Part shown: in pieces, positions 36,161 to 45,451 of the stretch | Position numbering within the stretch: position 1 is the first letter of the stretch | How the letters are laid out: each line of letters opens with the position of its first letter | Assembly (NCBI GenBank): GCA_001896885.1 | Contig: MKRJ01000006.1 | Span: 62,001 to 126,000, forward strand | Source of the DNA: Rhizobiales bacterium 65-79 | Lineage (GTDB): Bacteria; Pseudomonadota; Alphaproteobacteria; Rhizobiales; Rhizobiaceae | Length of the DNA: 64,000 bases | Direction of reading: 5' to 3' | Made by a program: the position numbers and the translations under genes | Notes under the pieces: model-generated | Database searches by the model: none | What the model saw: the letters and a program-made list of their open reading frames with translations, nothing else | What the model was told of the DNA's origin: nothing

Positions 36161-36259
36161 CGAACAGGGCCAGCCGATCCCGGCGGGTAGGGTTGCAAGG
36201 CACAGTGGCAACCATTCGGACATAGCCCGGCGCGCGGGATCGCGAGCGCCAACGGTGAT
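36161..36259 (+). pseudogene. Remnant of a second lacI-type regulator (start of HTH)
   Basis: About 48 bases here match the 5' coding part of the intact lacI gene at 40249-41301 with three substitutions and one missing base; weaker similarity extends on both sides. Restoring the lost T reads LQGTVATI-SDIARRAG, the LacI helix-turn-helix. After RRAG the similarity fades and a terminator follows. A decayed paralogue or partial duplicate at the other end of the same importer locus. Confidence 0.65.
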
Positions 36260-36276
36260 CTTTTTCGTCCGAAGCA

Positions 36277-36312
36277 GGAAAAGAAAGGCGCGGGGCGGTG
36301 TCGCCCCGCGCC
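36277..36312 (-). terminator. Intrinsic terminator of the ribose-type importer operon
   Basis: Perfect 11-base-pair G+C stem (36302-36312 with 36287-36297), 4-base loop, then TTTCTTTT on the minus strand (36286-36279). It begins 6 bases after the binding-protein stop at 36319. Classical rho-independent layout. Confidence 0.85.
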
Positions 36313-36318
36313 GCAACG

Positions 36319-37302
36319 TCAGAATTTTTCCTTGGCGTAGATTTCCTTGGCGTTCTCCGGGGTGATCAGCTTGGTCGGAACCGTCACAACCCGCGGCACG
36401 GAGGACGCGCAATCGAGCAGTATCTTCTTGGCGAGATCGAGCGCCTCGGCCGCGCCGGTCGGATAGACCAGCGTCGCCGCCCACTGCCCTTCGGCAACCG
36501 AATGGATGCCGCCGGAGGGTCCCGGCAGCCCGTCGGTGCCGATGATCTTGATCTTTTTCTCCTTGCCGACCTGCTTGGCCGCGATATAGGCGCCCGCAGC
36601 GGCGAGGTCGTTGCTCGTATAGACGAGCTTGATGTCGGGATGCGCCTGCAGCATGGCGGAGAACACGGTCACCGCCTTGTCCTCCATCCAGTCCACCGGC
36701 TGGACCGCGACGACCTTCAGCTTCGGATCGTCGGCGATGCCCTTCTTGAAACCGTCGAGACGCTCGATCGCGGGCGACGAACTTGGCAGACCCTCCAGGA
36801 TGGCGACATCCCCGCCGTCGGGCAGCAGCTTCTTGGCGTACTGGCCGGCCTCCTCGGCGATCTTCTCGTTGTCGCCGCCGACGAAGCTCGTGTAATCATC
36901 GCCATTGGTCTTGCGGTCGAGCTCGATGACGGGAATCCCTGCTTTATAGACGCGCGAGACGACGGGTGTCAGAGGCGCCGCCTCGAAGGGCGAGATGAAC
37001 AGGATGTCGACCTGCTGCGTCAGGAAGTTCTCGACCTGGGAGACCTGCGTATTGTCGCTCGCCTGTCCGTCCGCGATCACCAGCTTGAACTGCGGGTACT
37101 TCTTCACCAGGCGCTCGAGTTCATGGTTGACGTGCGAGCGGTACGGCTCCTTGAAATTCGCCTGCGAGAAGCCGATCACGTAGTGATCCTTGGGCCCGCA
37201 TGTCTTGGCCAGCGGCTTGGCGTCGGCGGCCGATAGCGCCATCAGCGCGGCGAACCCCGTTCCCGCCGCCAGCAGTCCCCGTATGCATTTCGATGTGGTC
37301 AT
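36319..37302 (-). CDS. Ribose-type ABC importer substrate-binding protein
   Basis: Periplasmic receptor of 327 residues. Signal peptide (GLLAAGTGFAALMALSAADA), then VIGFSQANFKEPYRSHVNHE, the family 4 opening, QVDILFISPFEAAPLTPVV and GGDNEKIAEEAGQYA. Last gene of an ATPase-permease-receptor operon, followed at once by a terminator. Cargo probably a monosaccharide or related polyol; the LacI regulator is divergent from the operon start. Confidence 0.92.
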   Translation of the reverse strand: MTTSKCIRGLLAAGTGFAALMALSAADAKPLAKTCGPKDHYVIGFSQANFKEPYRSHVNHELERLVKKYPQFKLVIADGQASDNTQVSQVENFLTQQVDILFISPFEAAPLTPVVSRVYKAGIPVIELDRKTNGDDYTSFVGGDNEKIAEEAGQYAKKLLPDGGDVAILEGLPSSSPAIERLDGFKKGIADDPKLKVVAVQPVDWMEDKAVTVFSAMLQAHPDIKLVYTSNDLAAAGAYIAAKQVGKEKKIKIIGTDGLPGPSGGIHSVAEGQWAATLVYPTGAAEALDLAKKILLDCASSVPRVVTVPTKLITPENAKEIYAKEKF

Positions 37303-37319
37303 TGCCGTCTCCTCCTTGA

Positions 37320-38372
37320 TCAGCGCGAACGTCCGTCGCGCCTGCCTACGTATGTCTGCAGCGCCGCTGCAGCCACGATGATCGCGCCCGTCGCCAGAAG
37401 CTGCATGGCGGCGCTCACGTCATTGAGTTGCAGGACATTGGCGAGCGCGCCGAGCATCACGGCGCCGGCAATTGTCCCGATCATGGTTCCGGCCCCACCG
37501 AAGAGGTCGGTGCCGCCGATCACCACGGCGGCGATGGCGTTGAGTTCGTAGCCCGTTCCGTCGGTGGGGCTGCCGAAGGCGAACTGGCCGGCATGTACGA
37601 TGCCCGCCACTCCGGAGCACAGGCCGGTGAGGCCGTAGACGGAGATCTTTATCCACTCGACCGGAATGCCGGATAGCCGGGCGGCCCGTTCGTTGCCGCC
37701 GACGGCGAAGACATAGCGCCCGTAGCGGGTATGGTTGAGAACGAAGGTCGCCATCACCGCGAGCACGACGAATACCAGCGTGGCGACGGGGAACGTATCG
37801 TAGAACAGGCGTTCGCCGAGGACGGCAAAGGCCGGCGGCGCATTGCCCGGGCCGCTGCCGTAGTTGATGTTGATGAATTCATTGCCCGAGGCGATGAGGG
37901 CGAGGCCGCGCGCCGCCTGCAGACCGGCGAGCGTCACGATGAAGGCCTGGACATGAAGCCGGGTCGAGATCGCTCCCTGTGCCAGGCCGAAGAGCGTCGC
38001 GCAGACGAGGACGAGCGGCAGGGTCGTCCACAGGCCCCAGCCCGCATTGATGAGCAGCGCGGCCGTCAGCACGCTCGACAGTCCGAGCACAGCGCCCACC
38101 GAAAGGTCTATGCCGGCGGCGATGATGACGAAGGTCATGCCGAGCGCCAGGATACCGGTCTCCGATATGGAGCGGACGATGTTGGCGATGTTGTCCGGCT
38201 GCAGGAAGAGGATGTGGCCATGGCGCCGCGGCGAAAAGGCGACCCCGCCGACGATGACCAGGATCAAGCCGAGGAGGCTCTGGAAGCGGACGACGTAGTC
38301 GAGCGGACGCAGCCGCGGCCGCGTCGCCGCCGCGGCCTTCTGGACCGGCGGGTTCGTGGGCTCAGCCGTCAT
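37320..38372 (-). CDS. Ribose-type ABC importer permease
   Basis: A 350-residue RbsC-like permease with about 8-10 helices: ALGMTFVIIAAGIDLSVGAV, FIVTLAGLQAARGLALIASG and AVGGNERAARLSGIPVEWIK. The ATG overlaps the ATPase stop by four bases (ATGA); the frame extends further into the ATPase gene but only as overlap. Confidence 0.93.
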   Translation of the reverse strand: MTAEPTNPPVQKAAAATRPRLRPLDYVVRFQSLLGLILVIVGGVAFSPRRHGHILFLQPDNIANIVRSISETGILALGMTFVIIAAGIDLSVGAVLGLSSVLTAALLINAGWGLWTTLPLVLVCATLFGLAQGAISTRLHVQAFIVTLAGLQAARGLALIASGNEFININYGSGPGNAPPAFAVLGERLFYDTFPVATLVFVVLAVMATFVLNHTRYGRYVFAVGGNERAARLSGIPVEWIKISVYGLTGLCSGVAGIVHAGQFAFGSPTDGTGYELNAIAAVVIGGTDLFGGAGTMIGTIAGAVMLGALANVLQLNDVSAAMQLLATGAIIVAAAALQTYVGRRDGRSR

Positions 38373-39889
38373 GCCGCCTCGGTCCCAATTGTGCTTGCAT
38401 GGCGGATTTCCTCCTCGCTGGCGCCGGCCGCGAACTCGGCTACCGTCCTGCCTCTCGACATGACGACGATGCGATCGCAAAGGCCTATCAGTTCCGGCAG
38501 TTCGGACGACGCCACCAGGACGCCCAGGCCCTTCGCCGTCAGGCTGCGAAGCTGCCCGTAGATTTCCGCCTTGGCGCCGACATCGACGCCGCGTGTCGGC
38601 TCGTCCAGCAGAAGAAGATGCGGCTCGCTGACGAGTTCCTTGGCGAACACTACCTTCTGCTGGTTGCCGCCCGACAGGTTGATGACCAGGGCTTCCGGCA
38701 GTTTCGGGCGAACGTCGAAGCGCGACAGAGCCTCGGTGACGTAGCGGCGCTCCTTCCCCGGGGAGACGAGCGCCCAAGGCGTGATCCGCCTCAAGGTGGA
38801 GAGGACGACATTCTCGCCCACCGTATGATTGAGGACGAGGCCGGTCCCGCGGCGATCGTCGGTGACATAGGCGATTCCCGCCCGACGCGCCGCCGCGATG
38901 CTGCCGAGGCGGGCGGGCCGGCCGTCGACGAGGACCGTGCCGGACCAGCGCCCCTCGACCTCGAAGCCGTAGAGCGCGGAAAGAAGCTCGGTCCGGCCGA
39001 CGCCCATGAGCCCGGCCAGCCCGACGATCTCGCCCTCGTGCACGGTCAGCGAGACGTCCCGCGCCGCCTGCCAGCCGGCGCGCTCGATGGCCGGATCGAA
39101 GCGCGCGTGCTCCAGCCGGAGCAATTCGCGGCCGATCCTGCCTGCCCGAGGCGGAAACAGATCCTCGAACGATCGCCCGACCAGAAGCCGCACCAGTTCC
39201 GCCTGCGGCGCGTCCGCCGCCGCCTCGCCCGCCACGCACCCGTCGCGCATGACCGTCACGCGGTCGGCGACGCGCGGCACTTCCTCCAGGCGATGCGAGA
39301 TGTAGATGACGCCGACCCCGCGTGCGCACAATTCCCGCACCGTGCCGAAGAGGTGCTCGCATTCGGTCGCGGACAGGGCGGCGGTCGGCTCGTCCATGAC
39401 GAGAATGCGCGCGTCGGCGGAAAGCGCCTTGGCGATCGCCACGAGTTGCCGTTCGCCCATCCTCAGCGACGAGACCGGCCTGCCGGCGTCGAGCGAGACG
39501 CCCGCCTTCCTCAGCAGGTCGCTCGCCGCCCTGCGCATCCGGCGATGCGCCAGCGTGCCCCAGGCCGTGCGCTCCTCATTGCCGAGGAACAGGTTGGCCG
39601 TGATGTCCAGTCCCGGAACGAGGTCCAGTTCCTGCGGGATCATGGCGATGCCGGCCGCATGCGCCTCGGCCGGGCTGGAAAAGCGGACGGGCTTGCCGAA
39701 AAGGCGGATGTCGCCGGCGTCGGGGCCGATGCTCCCGGAGAGGATGTTCATCAGCGTACTCTTGCCGGCGCCGTTCTCGCCGAGCAGGACGTGGGCCTCG
39801 CCGGCGCGAAGATCGAAATCGACGCCCTTCAGGGCCTGGACGCCGCCGAAGCGCTTTTCGATGCCGCGCATTTCCAGGAGCGAGGTCAT
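38369..39889 (-). CDS. Ribose-type ABC importer ATPase (tandem domains)
   Basis: A 506-residue RbsA-like protein with two ATPase domains. The first has Walker A GENGAGKST, signature LRMGERQLVAIAKAL and Walker B ILVMDEPTAAL. The second, degenerate as usual, has LAGLMGVGRTELLSAL in place of Walker A, signature LSGGNQQKVVFAKEL, and LLLDEPTRGVDVGAK. First gene of the operon, divergent from lacI. Confidence 0.94.
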   Translation of the reverse strand: MTSLLEMRGIEKRFGGVQALKGVDFDLRAGEAHVLLGENGAGKSTLMNILSGSIGPDAGDIRLFGKPVRFSSPAEAHAAGIAMIPQELDLVPGLDITANLFLGNEERTAWGTLAHRRMRRAASDLLRKAGVSLDAGRPVSSLRMGERQLVAIAKALSADARILVMDEPTAALSATECEHLFGTVRELCARGVGVIYISHRLEEVPRVADRVTVMRDGCVAGEAAADAPQAELVRLLVGRSFEDLFPPRAGRIGRELLRLEHARFDPAIERAGWQAARDVSLTVHEGEIVGLAGLMGVGRTELLSALYGFEVEGRWSGTVLVDGRPARLGSIAAARRAGIAYVTDDRRGTGLVLNHTVGENVVLSTLRRITPWALVSPGKERRYVTEALSRFDVRPKLPEALVINLSGGNQQKVVFAKELVSEPHLLLLDEPTRGVDVGAKAEIYGQLRSLTAKGLGVLVASSELPELIGLCDRIVVMSRGRTVAEFAAGASEEEIRHASTIGTEAA

Positions 39890-40248
39890 GAACGAACGCT
39901 TCCGACCGTCGCGATGGACAGCCGCGCTTCAGGCATGACGAGGGTCGAACAGCAACCCGGCCGGAACCTGCGCCCGAACATGGTGTGATCCTCCCGGCGG
40001 AGCGTCCTCATGCTCCATCTCCTCGTCGGGTAGCCTACGGGGCGGGAACGCCATGTCAAGCGAAGGGACGGTCCATTTCTGCAAATTTTGCCTAGACAAG
40101 CGATTGCGCAAACGCTTGCATGCGTTTCTGCGATGTTGTCATCTATGTACCGCCGGGGGCCGCAAGGGCCGTAATCCGGGGCGGCATCGAGCGGACAGCG
40201 TAGCGAATTGACGGTTGATCCGGCGGGTCCGGCGCGGGTAGTGATGGC
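39890..40248. other. Divergent control region between importer operon and lacI
   Basis: A 359-base gap without a gene. Contains the LacI-type operator at 40107-40120, and on the minus strand a TTGACA (40054-40059) that could be a -35 element. No terminator or small ORF is convincing. Confidence 0.5.
40107..40120. promoter_or_regulatory. LacI/GalR-type operator
   Basis: The core GCAAAC-GCTTGC (40108-40119) has near-perfect dyad symmetry with the central CG typical of LacI-family sites. It lies about 130 bases upstream of the lacI start and 218 upstream of the importer ATPase start. Confidence 0.6.
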
Positions 40249-41301
40249 GTGGCGAAAAGGGACAACCGACCCCTACGGGCACGGTTGCAAGGGACAGTGG
40301 CAACCATTTCGGATGTAGCCCGGCGCGCGGGGGTCGCGACATCGACCGTGTCCCACGTCCTAAACGGAACGCGCTACGTCAGTCCGGAGACGACAGCCGC
40401 CGTCCAGCAGGCGGTCAAGGCCGTCGGCTATACGCCGAACGTACTCGCGCGAGCCCTGGCGCGGTCGAGCAGCAACATGGTGGGGATCGCCATGTCGACC
40501 ACGGCGAACCGCTATTTCGGCGACATCGTCAACGCCATCGAGGAGCAGTGCGCCAATCTCGGCATGATGGTGCTGCTTGCCAACACGCGGGACGACCCTA
40601 CCCAGGAATTGAAAGTCGTCCAGGCCCTGCACCAGCGGCGGGTCGACGGGATCATCCTCGCGCCCTGCCACGACGCCGACCGCCGCTCGCTCGCCTACCT
40701 GCAGGAGAACGCCATACCCTCGGTCCTCGTCGATCGGCTGGTCGCGGCCGGTTTCGACCAGGTCGGCGTCGAGAACCGCAACGCGGTCGTCGAGCTGGTT
40801 TCCCATCTCATCGAACACGGCCACAAGCGCATCGGCATGCTTGCGGGGCCGGCGAGCTTCACGACCGCGAACGAGCGTATACAGGGCTACAAGACCGCGC
40901 TCGCGAACCATGGCCTGACATTCGACGCGGCGCTTTTGTCCACGGACAATACGGACATCAACCGAGCGCGCCTCTCCGCCGAGCGGATGCTCACGGGCCG
41001 GGAACGACCGACGGCCATCGTCGGCGGCAACAATCTGACGACGATCGGCATCATGCACGCGGTCCACGATGCCGGCCTGCGCGTGCCCGACGACATTGCC
41101 TTCGCCGGCTTCGACGATTTCGATTGGGCTGACTGCTTCATGCCCAGGCTGACCGTGATGGCGCAGGACTGCGACGAGATCGGCCGAAGGGCGGCGCTGA
41201 TGCTCGAACAACGCATACGGACCCCGGGCAGGCATCCGCGGACCTTGCATATCGAGCCGACCCTGATCGTCCGCAATTCGTGCGGGTGCAAGAACCGCTA
41301 A
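40249..41301 (+). CDS. LacI-family regulator of the ribose-type importer
   Basis: A 350-residue regulator. Helix-turn-helix and hinge: ISDVARRAGVATSTVSHVLN, VSPETTAAVQQAVKAVGYTP, NVLARALARS. The sugar-binding core has GIAMSTTANRYFGDIVNAIE, ISHN-equivalent VSHLIEHGHKRIGMLAGP and IAFAGFDDFDWAD. Annotated from GTG 40249; an internal GTG directly before ATISDV, with AAGGGA just ahead, is an alternative that would shorten the N-terminus by about 16 residues. The C-terminus has the NSCGC cluster common in this group. Confidence 0.93.
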   Translation: MAKRDNRPLRARLQGTVATISDVARRAGVATSTVSHVLNGTRYVSPETTAAVQQAVKAVGYTPNVLARALARSSSNMVGIAMSTTANRYFGDIVNAIEEQCANLGMMVLLANTRDDPTQELKVVQALHQRRVDGIILAPCHDADRRSLAYLQENAIPSVLVDRLVAAGFDQVGVENRNAVVELVSHLIEHGHKRIGMLAGPASFTTANERIQGYKTALANHGLTFDAALLSTDNTDINRARLSAERMLTGRERPTAIVGGNNLTTIGIMHAVHDAGLRVPDDIAFAGFDDFDWADCFMPRLTVMAQDCDEIGRRAALMLEQRIRTPGRHPRTLHIEPTLIVRNSCGCKNR

Positions 41302-41362
41302 CAACGGTCCGGAACGTCAGGCGGCAGAACGCTTCCAGCCAGTCCCTGAAAGAGGCGCGCAG

Positions 41363-42121
41363 CTACGACTGAGGGCTTACGGCATATCCGGAGCAAATAA
41401 CCCGCATGAGCTCCTCGACCGACGTCTCCTCGCTTTTCTTGTCCAATGTCACGGTACCGTGCTGAACGAGGCAGACACGGTCGCAGACGTCGAGAACCTG
41501 GGCATGATTGTGCGCGATGATGACGATCGTCATGTCCCTCCGCGCGCGGAAACTCCGGATCAGGTCGAGGATGATCGCGCCCTCGCGCACGCCCATCGCC
41601 GCAAGCGGCTCGTCGAGAAGAAGTATCTTGCCGCCCGCAAAAGTCGACCTCGCGATCGCGATCGCCTGCCGCTGGCCGCCTGACAGCTCGCCGATCTCGC
41701 AGTCGAGGGAAGGCAGCCGCAGGCCAAGACGCTGGAGATATCCCGCACAGGTCTCGCGCATCGCCTTCCGATCGAGCATGGTCAGGAGGCCGAGGCGCTT
41801 CCTGGTGATCTCGCGTCCCAGGAACATGTTCTCATAAACGGAAAGTTCCTTTACCAGAGCGAGATCCTGGTAGACCGTCTCTATGCCGAGCAGGCGCGCA
41901 TGCTGCACCGAGGTCAGCGTCACCGGCTCGCCCATGATGCTCATCGTGCCGGAACTCGGCTGGTGGAAGCCGCTCAGGATTTTCAGGAGGGTCGACTTTC
42001 CGGCGCCGTTGTCGCCGACTATGCCGACCACCTCGTTCATGCCGATGCGCAACGAAACGTCGGTGAGAGCGGTAACCGGCCCGAAACGCTTGGAGAGATT
42101 CGTCAGCGCGATCGCGTCCAT
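41363..42121 (-). CDS. Ribose-type ABC importer ATPase, single domain
   Basis: A 252-residue ATPase of the short FrcA/XylG-like type. Walker A is GDNGAGKST, Q-loop VYQDLALVKELSVYENMFLG, signature ELSGGQRQAIAIARS, Walker B ILLLDEPLAAMGVREG (Ala-Met where Ala-Leu is usual) and H-loop IIAHN. It starts one base after the permease stop. Last gene of the second ribose-type importer. Confidence 0.92.
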   Translation of the reverse strand: MDAIALTNLSKRFGPVTALTDVSLRIGMNEVVGIVGDNGAGKSTLLKILSGFHQPSSGTMSIMGEPVTLTSVQHARLLGIETVYQDLALVKELSVYENMFLGREITRKRLGLLTMLDRKAMRETCAGYLQRLGLRLPSLDCEIGELSGGQRQAIAIARSTFAGGKILLLDEPLAAMGVREGAIILDLIRSFRARRDMTIVIIAHNHAQVLDVCDRVCLVQHGTVTLDKKSEETSVEELMRVICSGYAVSPQS

Positions 42122-42122
42122 G

Positions 42123-43118
42123 TCACGATCCCAGCCTTGCCGCGAACTTGTGGAGAATGGCGGCGATGAGGATCATCGCCCCGACGGCCGCCGTCTGCCA
42201 GAAGGGCGATACGCCGAGCAGGTCAAGGCCGTTCCGGATGATGACCATGATCAGCACGCCGAACAGCGTGCCGAGGATGGATCCCCGACCGCCGGTAAGC
42301 GAGGTGCCGCCGATCACCACCGCGGCGATCGCGTCGAGCAGGTCGAACTGACCGAGGGAGCCGTTGGCGGAATTGAGCCGGGCGCTGATCAGCACGCCGG
42401 CGATGCCCGCGCAGGCACCGCTTATCGCCAGCGCCAACGTCTTCAATCTGGCGGGAGACAGTCCCAATTCGGCCGCCGCCGCGGCGTTGCCGCCCGTGGC
42501 GTAAAGCCGAAGGCCCCAGCGCGTCCAGCGCAGCAGGAACCAGATGATCAGGAAGAGGACAAAAAGCGCGATCGTGGAGAGCGGCACGCCAAACAGGCTG
42601 CCTCTTCCGATGACAACGTAGCCCGCCGGGAACCCGGAGATGGAATTCCCGTCCGTCAGCCGCAGGCTCACTCCCGATGCGATGCCCAATGTGCCCAGCG
42701 TGACGATGAAGGAGGGGATATCCAATACCGTCGTCATCACACCGTTCGCATAGCCGATGAGGAAACCGGCAAGCACGGCCAGCAGGGCGCCCACCGGCCA
42801 GGGGACGCCGAGCTGAATGCACAGGATCGCGGCGAAGACGGCGGTCAGCCCCTCGACCGCGCCGATCGACAGGTCGATCTCTTCCGCAATCAGCGCGACG
42901 GTCAGCCCGAAGGCGAGAACGCCCAGGATTGCCGATTGCAGAAGGATGTTCCGGATGTTTACAAGAGTGAGGAAGTAGGGGCTGGCCAGCGCAAGGACGA
43001 CGATGAGAACCGCCAGCGGCACCGCGGCGCCATAGGAGGTTATCGCGCTCTGGTTCCACAGGCGACGCTTCGCCGCCGATGGCGCGACCCTGCTCCCGCT
43101 CCTTGTCAGCTCTTGCAT
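42123..43118 (-). CDS. Ribose-type ABC importer permease
   Basis: A 331-residue permease with about ten helices: FGLTVALIAEEIDLSIGAVE, IPSFIVTLGTLGIASGVSLR and YATGGNAAAAAELGLSPARL. It overlaps the 3' end of the receptor gene by 13 bases. Pairs with the ATPase following it. Confidence 0.92.
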   Translation of the reverse strand: MQELTRSGSRVAPSAAKRRLWNQSAITSYGAAVPLAVLIVVLALASPYFLTLVNIRNILLQSAILGVLAFGLTVALIAEEIDLSIGAVEGLTAVFAAILCIQLGVPWPVGALLAVLAGFLIGYANGVMTTVLDIPSFIVTLGTLGIASGVSLRLTDGNSISGFPAGYVVIGRGSLFGVPLSTIALFVLFLIIWFLLRWTRWGLRLYATGGNAAAAAELGLSPARLKTLALAISGACAGIAGVLISARLNSANGSLGQFDLLDAIAAVVIGGTSLTGGRGSILGTLFGVLIMVIIRNGLDLLGVSPFWQTAAVGAMILIAAILHKFAARLGS

Positions 43119-44107
43119 CCCGCCGCTGCCCGCTTGACCGCATGTCTTAGACCGGAGGAGATATCGGCGGAAGTCTCATCAAGCGCCTTCTTCGCCAGTT
43201 CGGGATCCACGACGATCGAAGGGACCATGACGGTCTGGTCCACCTGTTTGCCGGCTACGATATCCACGGCGAGATCGACCACTTTGGCGCCGATGTCGCG
43301 GAACGGCTGATAGAGGGTTGCCGACAGCTTGCCTCCCTCCAGGACGCTCTTCAGCGCGTCGCACTGGCCGTTGTAGCCGGTCACGATCATGGGCTGGGGC
43401 CATTGCCTCGCCTCCATGGCGGCGATTGCACCGAAGGCCATCTCGTCGTTCAACGCGATGATCGCCTTGAGATCAGGAGTCCGGGTCAGGAAATTGTCCG
43501 CCACGCGGGCGCCGATGTCGCGGTTCCATTTCGCCTCGCCATAGTCGGACATGGTGATGGCCGGAAATTCGGTCAGAGCCTTGCGCACGCCCTTCTCCCT
43601 GAGAGCGCCGGCTTGATGGCCCTTGTCGCCCTGCAGAAGGGCGAACTTTCCGGAACTCATCTTGGCGAACGTCCATTTGGCGATGTCGTAGCCGCCCGTC
43701 ATTTCATCGGAAAGCACCGTCGCGGCGACCTTGCCTTCTTTCGCGCTGCCGACCCACATCACCACGGGAATGCCTGCCTCGTTGGCGGCCCGCACGCTTT
43801 CCGAGATCGCAACCGCATCGAGGGGATCGATGGCGATGACGCTGACATGCTTCGCGATGAGACTTTCGACGGCGCGCTGCTGGTCCGCCGCATCCTTGGC
43901 GGTGATGTAGTCGATCCGGACGCCTTTCTTCTTGGCCTCCTCCATCGCCCCGTCGCGGGCTTCAGCCAAGGCCGCGATCTGAAAGCCGTTCGAGGTAAAT
44001 CCGATGACGGTATCCGCCGCGTGGGCTGCGGTCAGAAAACATCCTCCCAGGGCAACGCCGAGCGCCAGCCTGGCGATAGTCTTCCTCATATATGAACAGG
44101 TAACCAT
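43106..44107 (-). CDS. Ribose-type ABC importer substrate-binding protein
   Basis: Periplasmic receptor of 333 residues. GGAGGAG a few bases before ATG 44107 fixes the start. Signal sequence RLALGVALGGCFLTAAHA is followed by the family 4 core (VIGFTSNGFQIAALAEARDG, HVSVIAIDPLDAVAISESVR, LNDEMAFGAIAAMEA). It lies downstream of hydantoinase and amine oxidase genes on the same strand, so the cargo may be a nitrogenous compound rather than a plain sugar. Confidence 0.92.
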   Translation of the reverse strand: MVTCSYMRKTIARLALGVALGGCFLTAAHAADTVIGFTSNGFQIAALAEARDGAMEEAKKKGVRIDYITAKDAADQQRAVESLIAKHVSVIAIDPLDAVAISESVRAANEAGIPVVMWVGSAKEGKVAATVLSDEMTGGYDIAKWTFAKMSSGKFALLQGDKGHQAGALREKGVRKALTEFPAITMSDYGEAKWNRDIGARVADNFLTRTPDLKAIIALNDEMAFGAIAAMEARQWPQPMIVTGYNGQCDALKSVLEGGKLSATLYQPFRDIGAKVVDLAVDIVAGKQVDQTVMVPSIVVDPELAKKALDETSADISSGLRHAVKRAAAGCKS

Positions 44108-44177
44108 TCGACTCCTCCATTGTCACATTTGCTCACATCGATGCCGCCCTCCTCCCTCATCGATCGGGTAGGCATCT

Positions 44178-44188
44178 CCCCGAAGGGG
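44178..44188 (-). promoter_or_regulatory. Short CCCC-TTC-GGGG hairpin between oxidase and receptor genes
   Basis: A compact hairpin containing a C(UUCG)G tetraloop, 5 bases after the oxidase stop. No U-tract. It may act as a processing or stability element in the 85-base gap before the importer genes. Confidence 0.35.
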
Positions 44189-44192
44189 CCAC

Positions 44193-45359
44193 TTATCCGC
44201 GGTTCCCTCCGTAGCTCTGCACGAATAGATCGTTATCGCCGACCCGGTCGTAGGACAGCCGGCGGAAGTCCTTGGCAACCTCGCCTTCCGCGATCCAGCC
44301 GGCGAGTTCTTCGGCGATTGCCGGCGCCACCTTGAAGCCATGCCCGCTGCCGCCGCAGAAATCGACATATCCCGACAGCCGGCTTCGCGGACCGACATAT
44401 TGGTACCAGTCGAGCGTCACGTCGTAGAGGGCGGCGTAGCTGTTGATCAGACGGGCGCCTTCGAAGGATGGAATCCGGCGCGTGAGCCGCTCGTTGACGT
44501 CGGCGACGAAATCGTCGTCCGCCGTCTTCTTATAATTGTACGGATCGACATCCTGGTAATGCTTGGGAAAGCCGCGCCCGACGATGAAGCGCCGCTCGCC
44601 GAGCGGCCGTATATAGATCGCATCGACCGCGTTGGAGACCGAGAGCTGCGGCAGCTCCCTGCCCTGCTTCGCCTCCCAGACGCTGTCCTGCTCGCGCACC
44701 GTGCGCATTTTCAGCTCGATCCCGGCGCTGGCCGCCAACGGCGCCGACCAGGGTCCCGCCGCGTTGACAACGAATTCGGACGTGATTTCCCCGTCATCCG
44801 TCAGGACGCCTTCAATACGATCGCCGGATCGGAGCAAACCACGCACCGCCGTCTGCAAGCGCACATCGGCGCCCCTTTCCCGGGCCGCCTCGAGGAACGC
44901 CGTCGTTGCGGTTTCCGGATCGGCGAAGCCTCCCTCGCTCTCGAAGGCGCCGCCGGCCACCCCGTCAATATTCAGCCATGGCATCGCCCGCTTCAGTTCG
45001 TTCGCATCCATCAGGCGCGTCTCGATGCCGATCCGCCTCTGCATGGATACGTTGCGCTCCGTCGCCGCGAACACGTCGGGCGCGGCCAGGAACACATAGC
45101 CGACCTTGCGGTAGCCGGCGTCACGGCCGAGAAGGCGAGGAGCGTCCTGGAAGATGCGCACAGAACGCATCGCCAGCCGCGCCATCAATTCGGTGGAATA
45201 ATGCTGCCTGACGATCGCCGCGCTGAGCCCCGTTCCGCCGGATGCCGGATTCCCCCGCTCCAGCAACACCACGCGAAGTCCGCGCTGGGCCAGGAAAAAT
45301 GCGAGGCTCGCGCCCGCGATGCCGCCCCCCGCTATCGCAACATCGTATTGCGCACTCAT
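44193..45359 (-). CDS. FAD-dependent amine/amino acid oxidase (DAO family)
   Basis: A 388-residue flavoprotein of the D-amino acid oxidase/sarcosine oxidase family. The N-terminal dinucleotide fold is VAIAGGGIAGASLAFFLAQRG, followed by SGGTGLSAAIVRQHY. VVNAAGPWSAPLAASAGIEL is the mid-chain FAD motif, and FCGGSGHGFKVAPAIAEELA closes the FAD site. ATG 45359 or 45368 is possible. Between hyuB and an ABC importer on one strand, it should oxidise an N-substituted or D-amino acid produced by the hydantoinase. Confidence 0.9.
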   Translation of the reverse strand: MSAQYDVAIAGGGIAGASLAFFLAQRGLRVVLLERGNPASGGTGLSAAIVRQHYSTELMARLAMRSVRIFQDAPRLLGRDAGYRKVGYVFLAAPDVFAATERNVSMQRRIGIETRLMDANELKRAMPWLNIDGVAGGAFESEGGFADPETATTAFLEAARERGADVRLQTAVRGLLRSGDRIEGVLTDDGEITSEFVVNAAGPWSAPLAASAGIELKMRTVREQDSVWEAKQGRELPQLSVSNAVDAIYIRPLGERRFIVGRGFPKHYQDVDPYNYKKTADDDFVADVNERLTRRIPSFEGARLINSYAALYDVTLDWYQYVGPRSRLSGYVDFCGGSGHGFKVAPAIAEELAGWIAEGEVAKDFRRLSYDRVGDNDLFVQSYGGNRG

Positions 45360-45451
45360 TGTCCTCATTCTCCACTGTCTGGCCGCATCGAACGGCGCAC
45401 AGACGTTTCATCCTTTTCACCGACGGCCGCGCCGGGCCCGGGCGGCGAAGC

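Noticed and set aside
36179-36259. A dispersed palindromic repeat shared by 36190-36240 and 40280-40330
   Set aside because: The shared DNA encodes the LacI helix-turn-helix in the intact copy, so gene homology explains it better, although GGTTGC/GCAACC arms inside it do form an inverted repeat.
44178-44188. Intrinsic terminator after the amine oxidase gene
   Set aside because: The stem is only four G-C pairs with no following U-tract, and the importer genes follow on the same strand.
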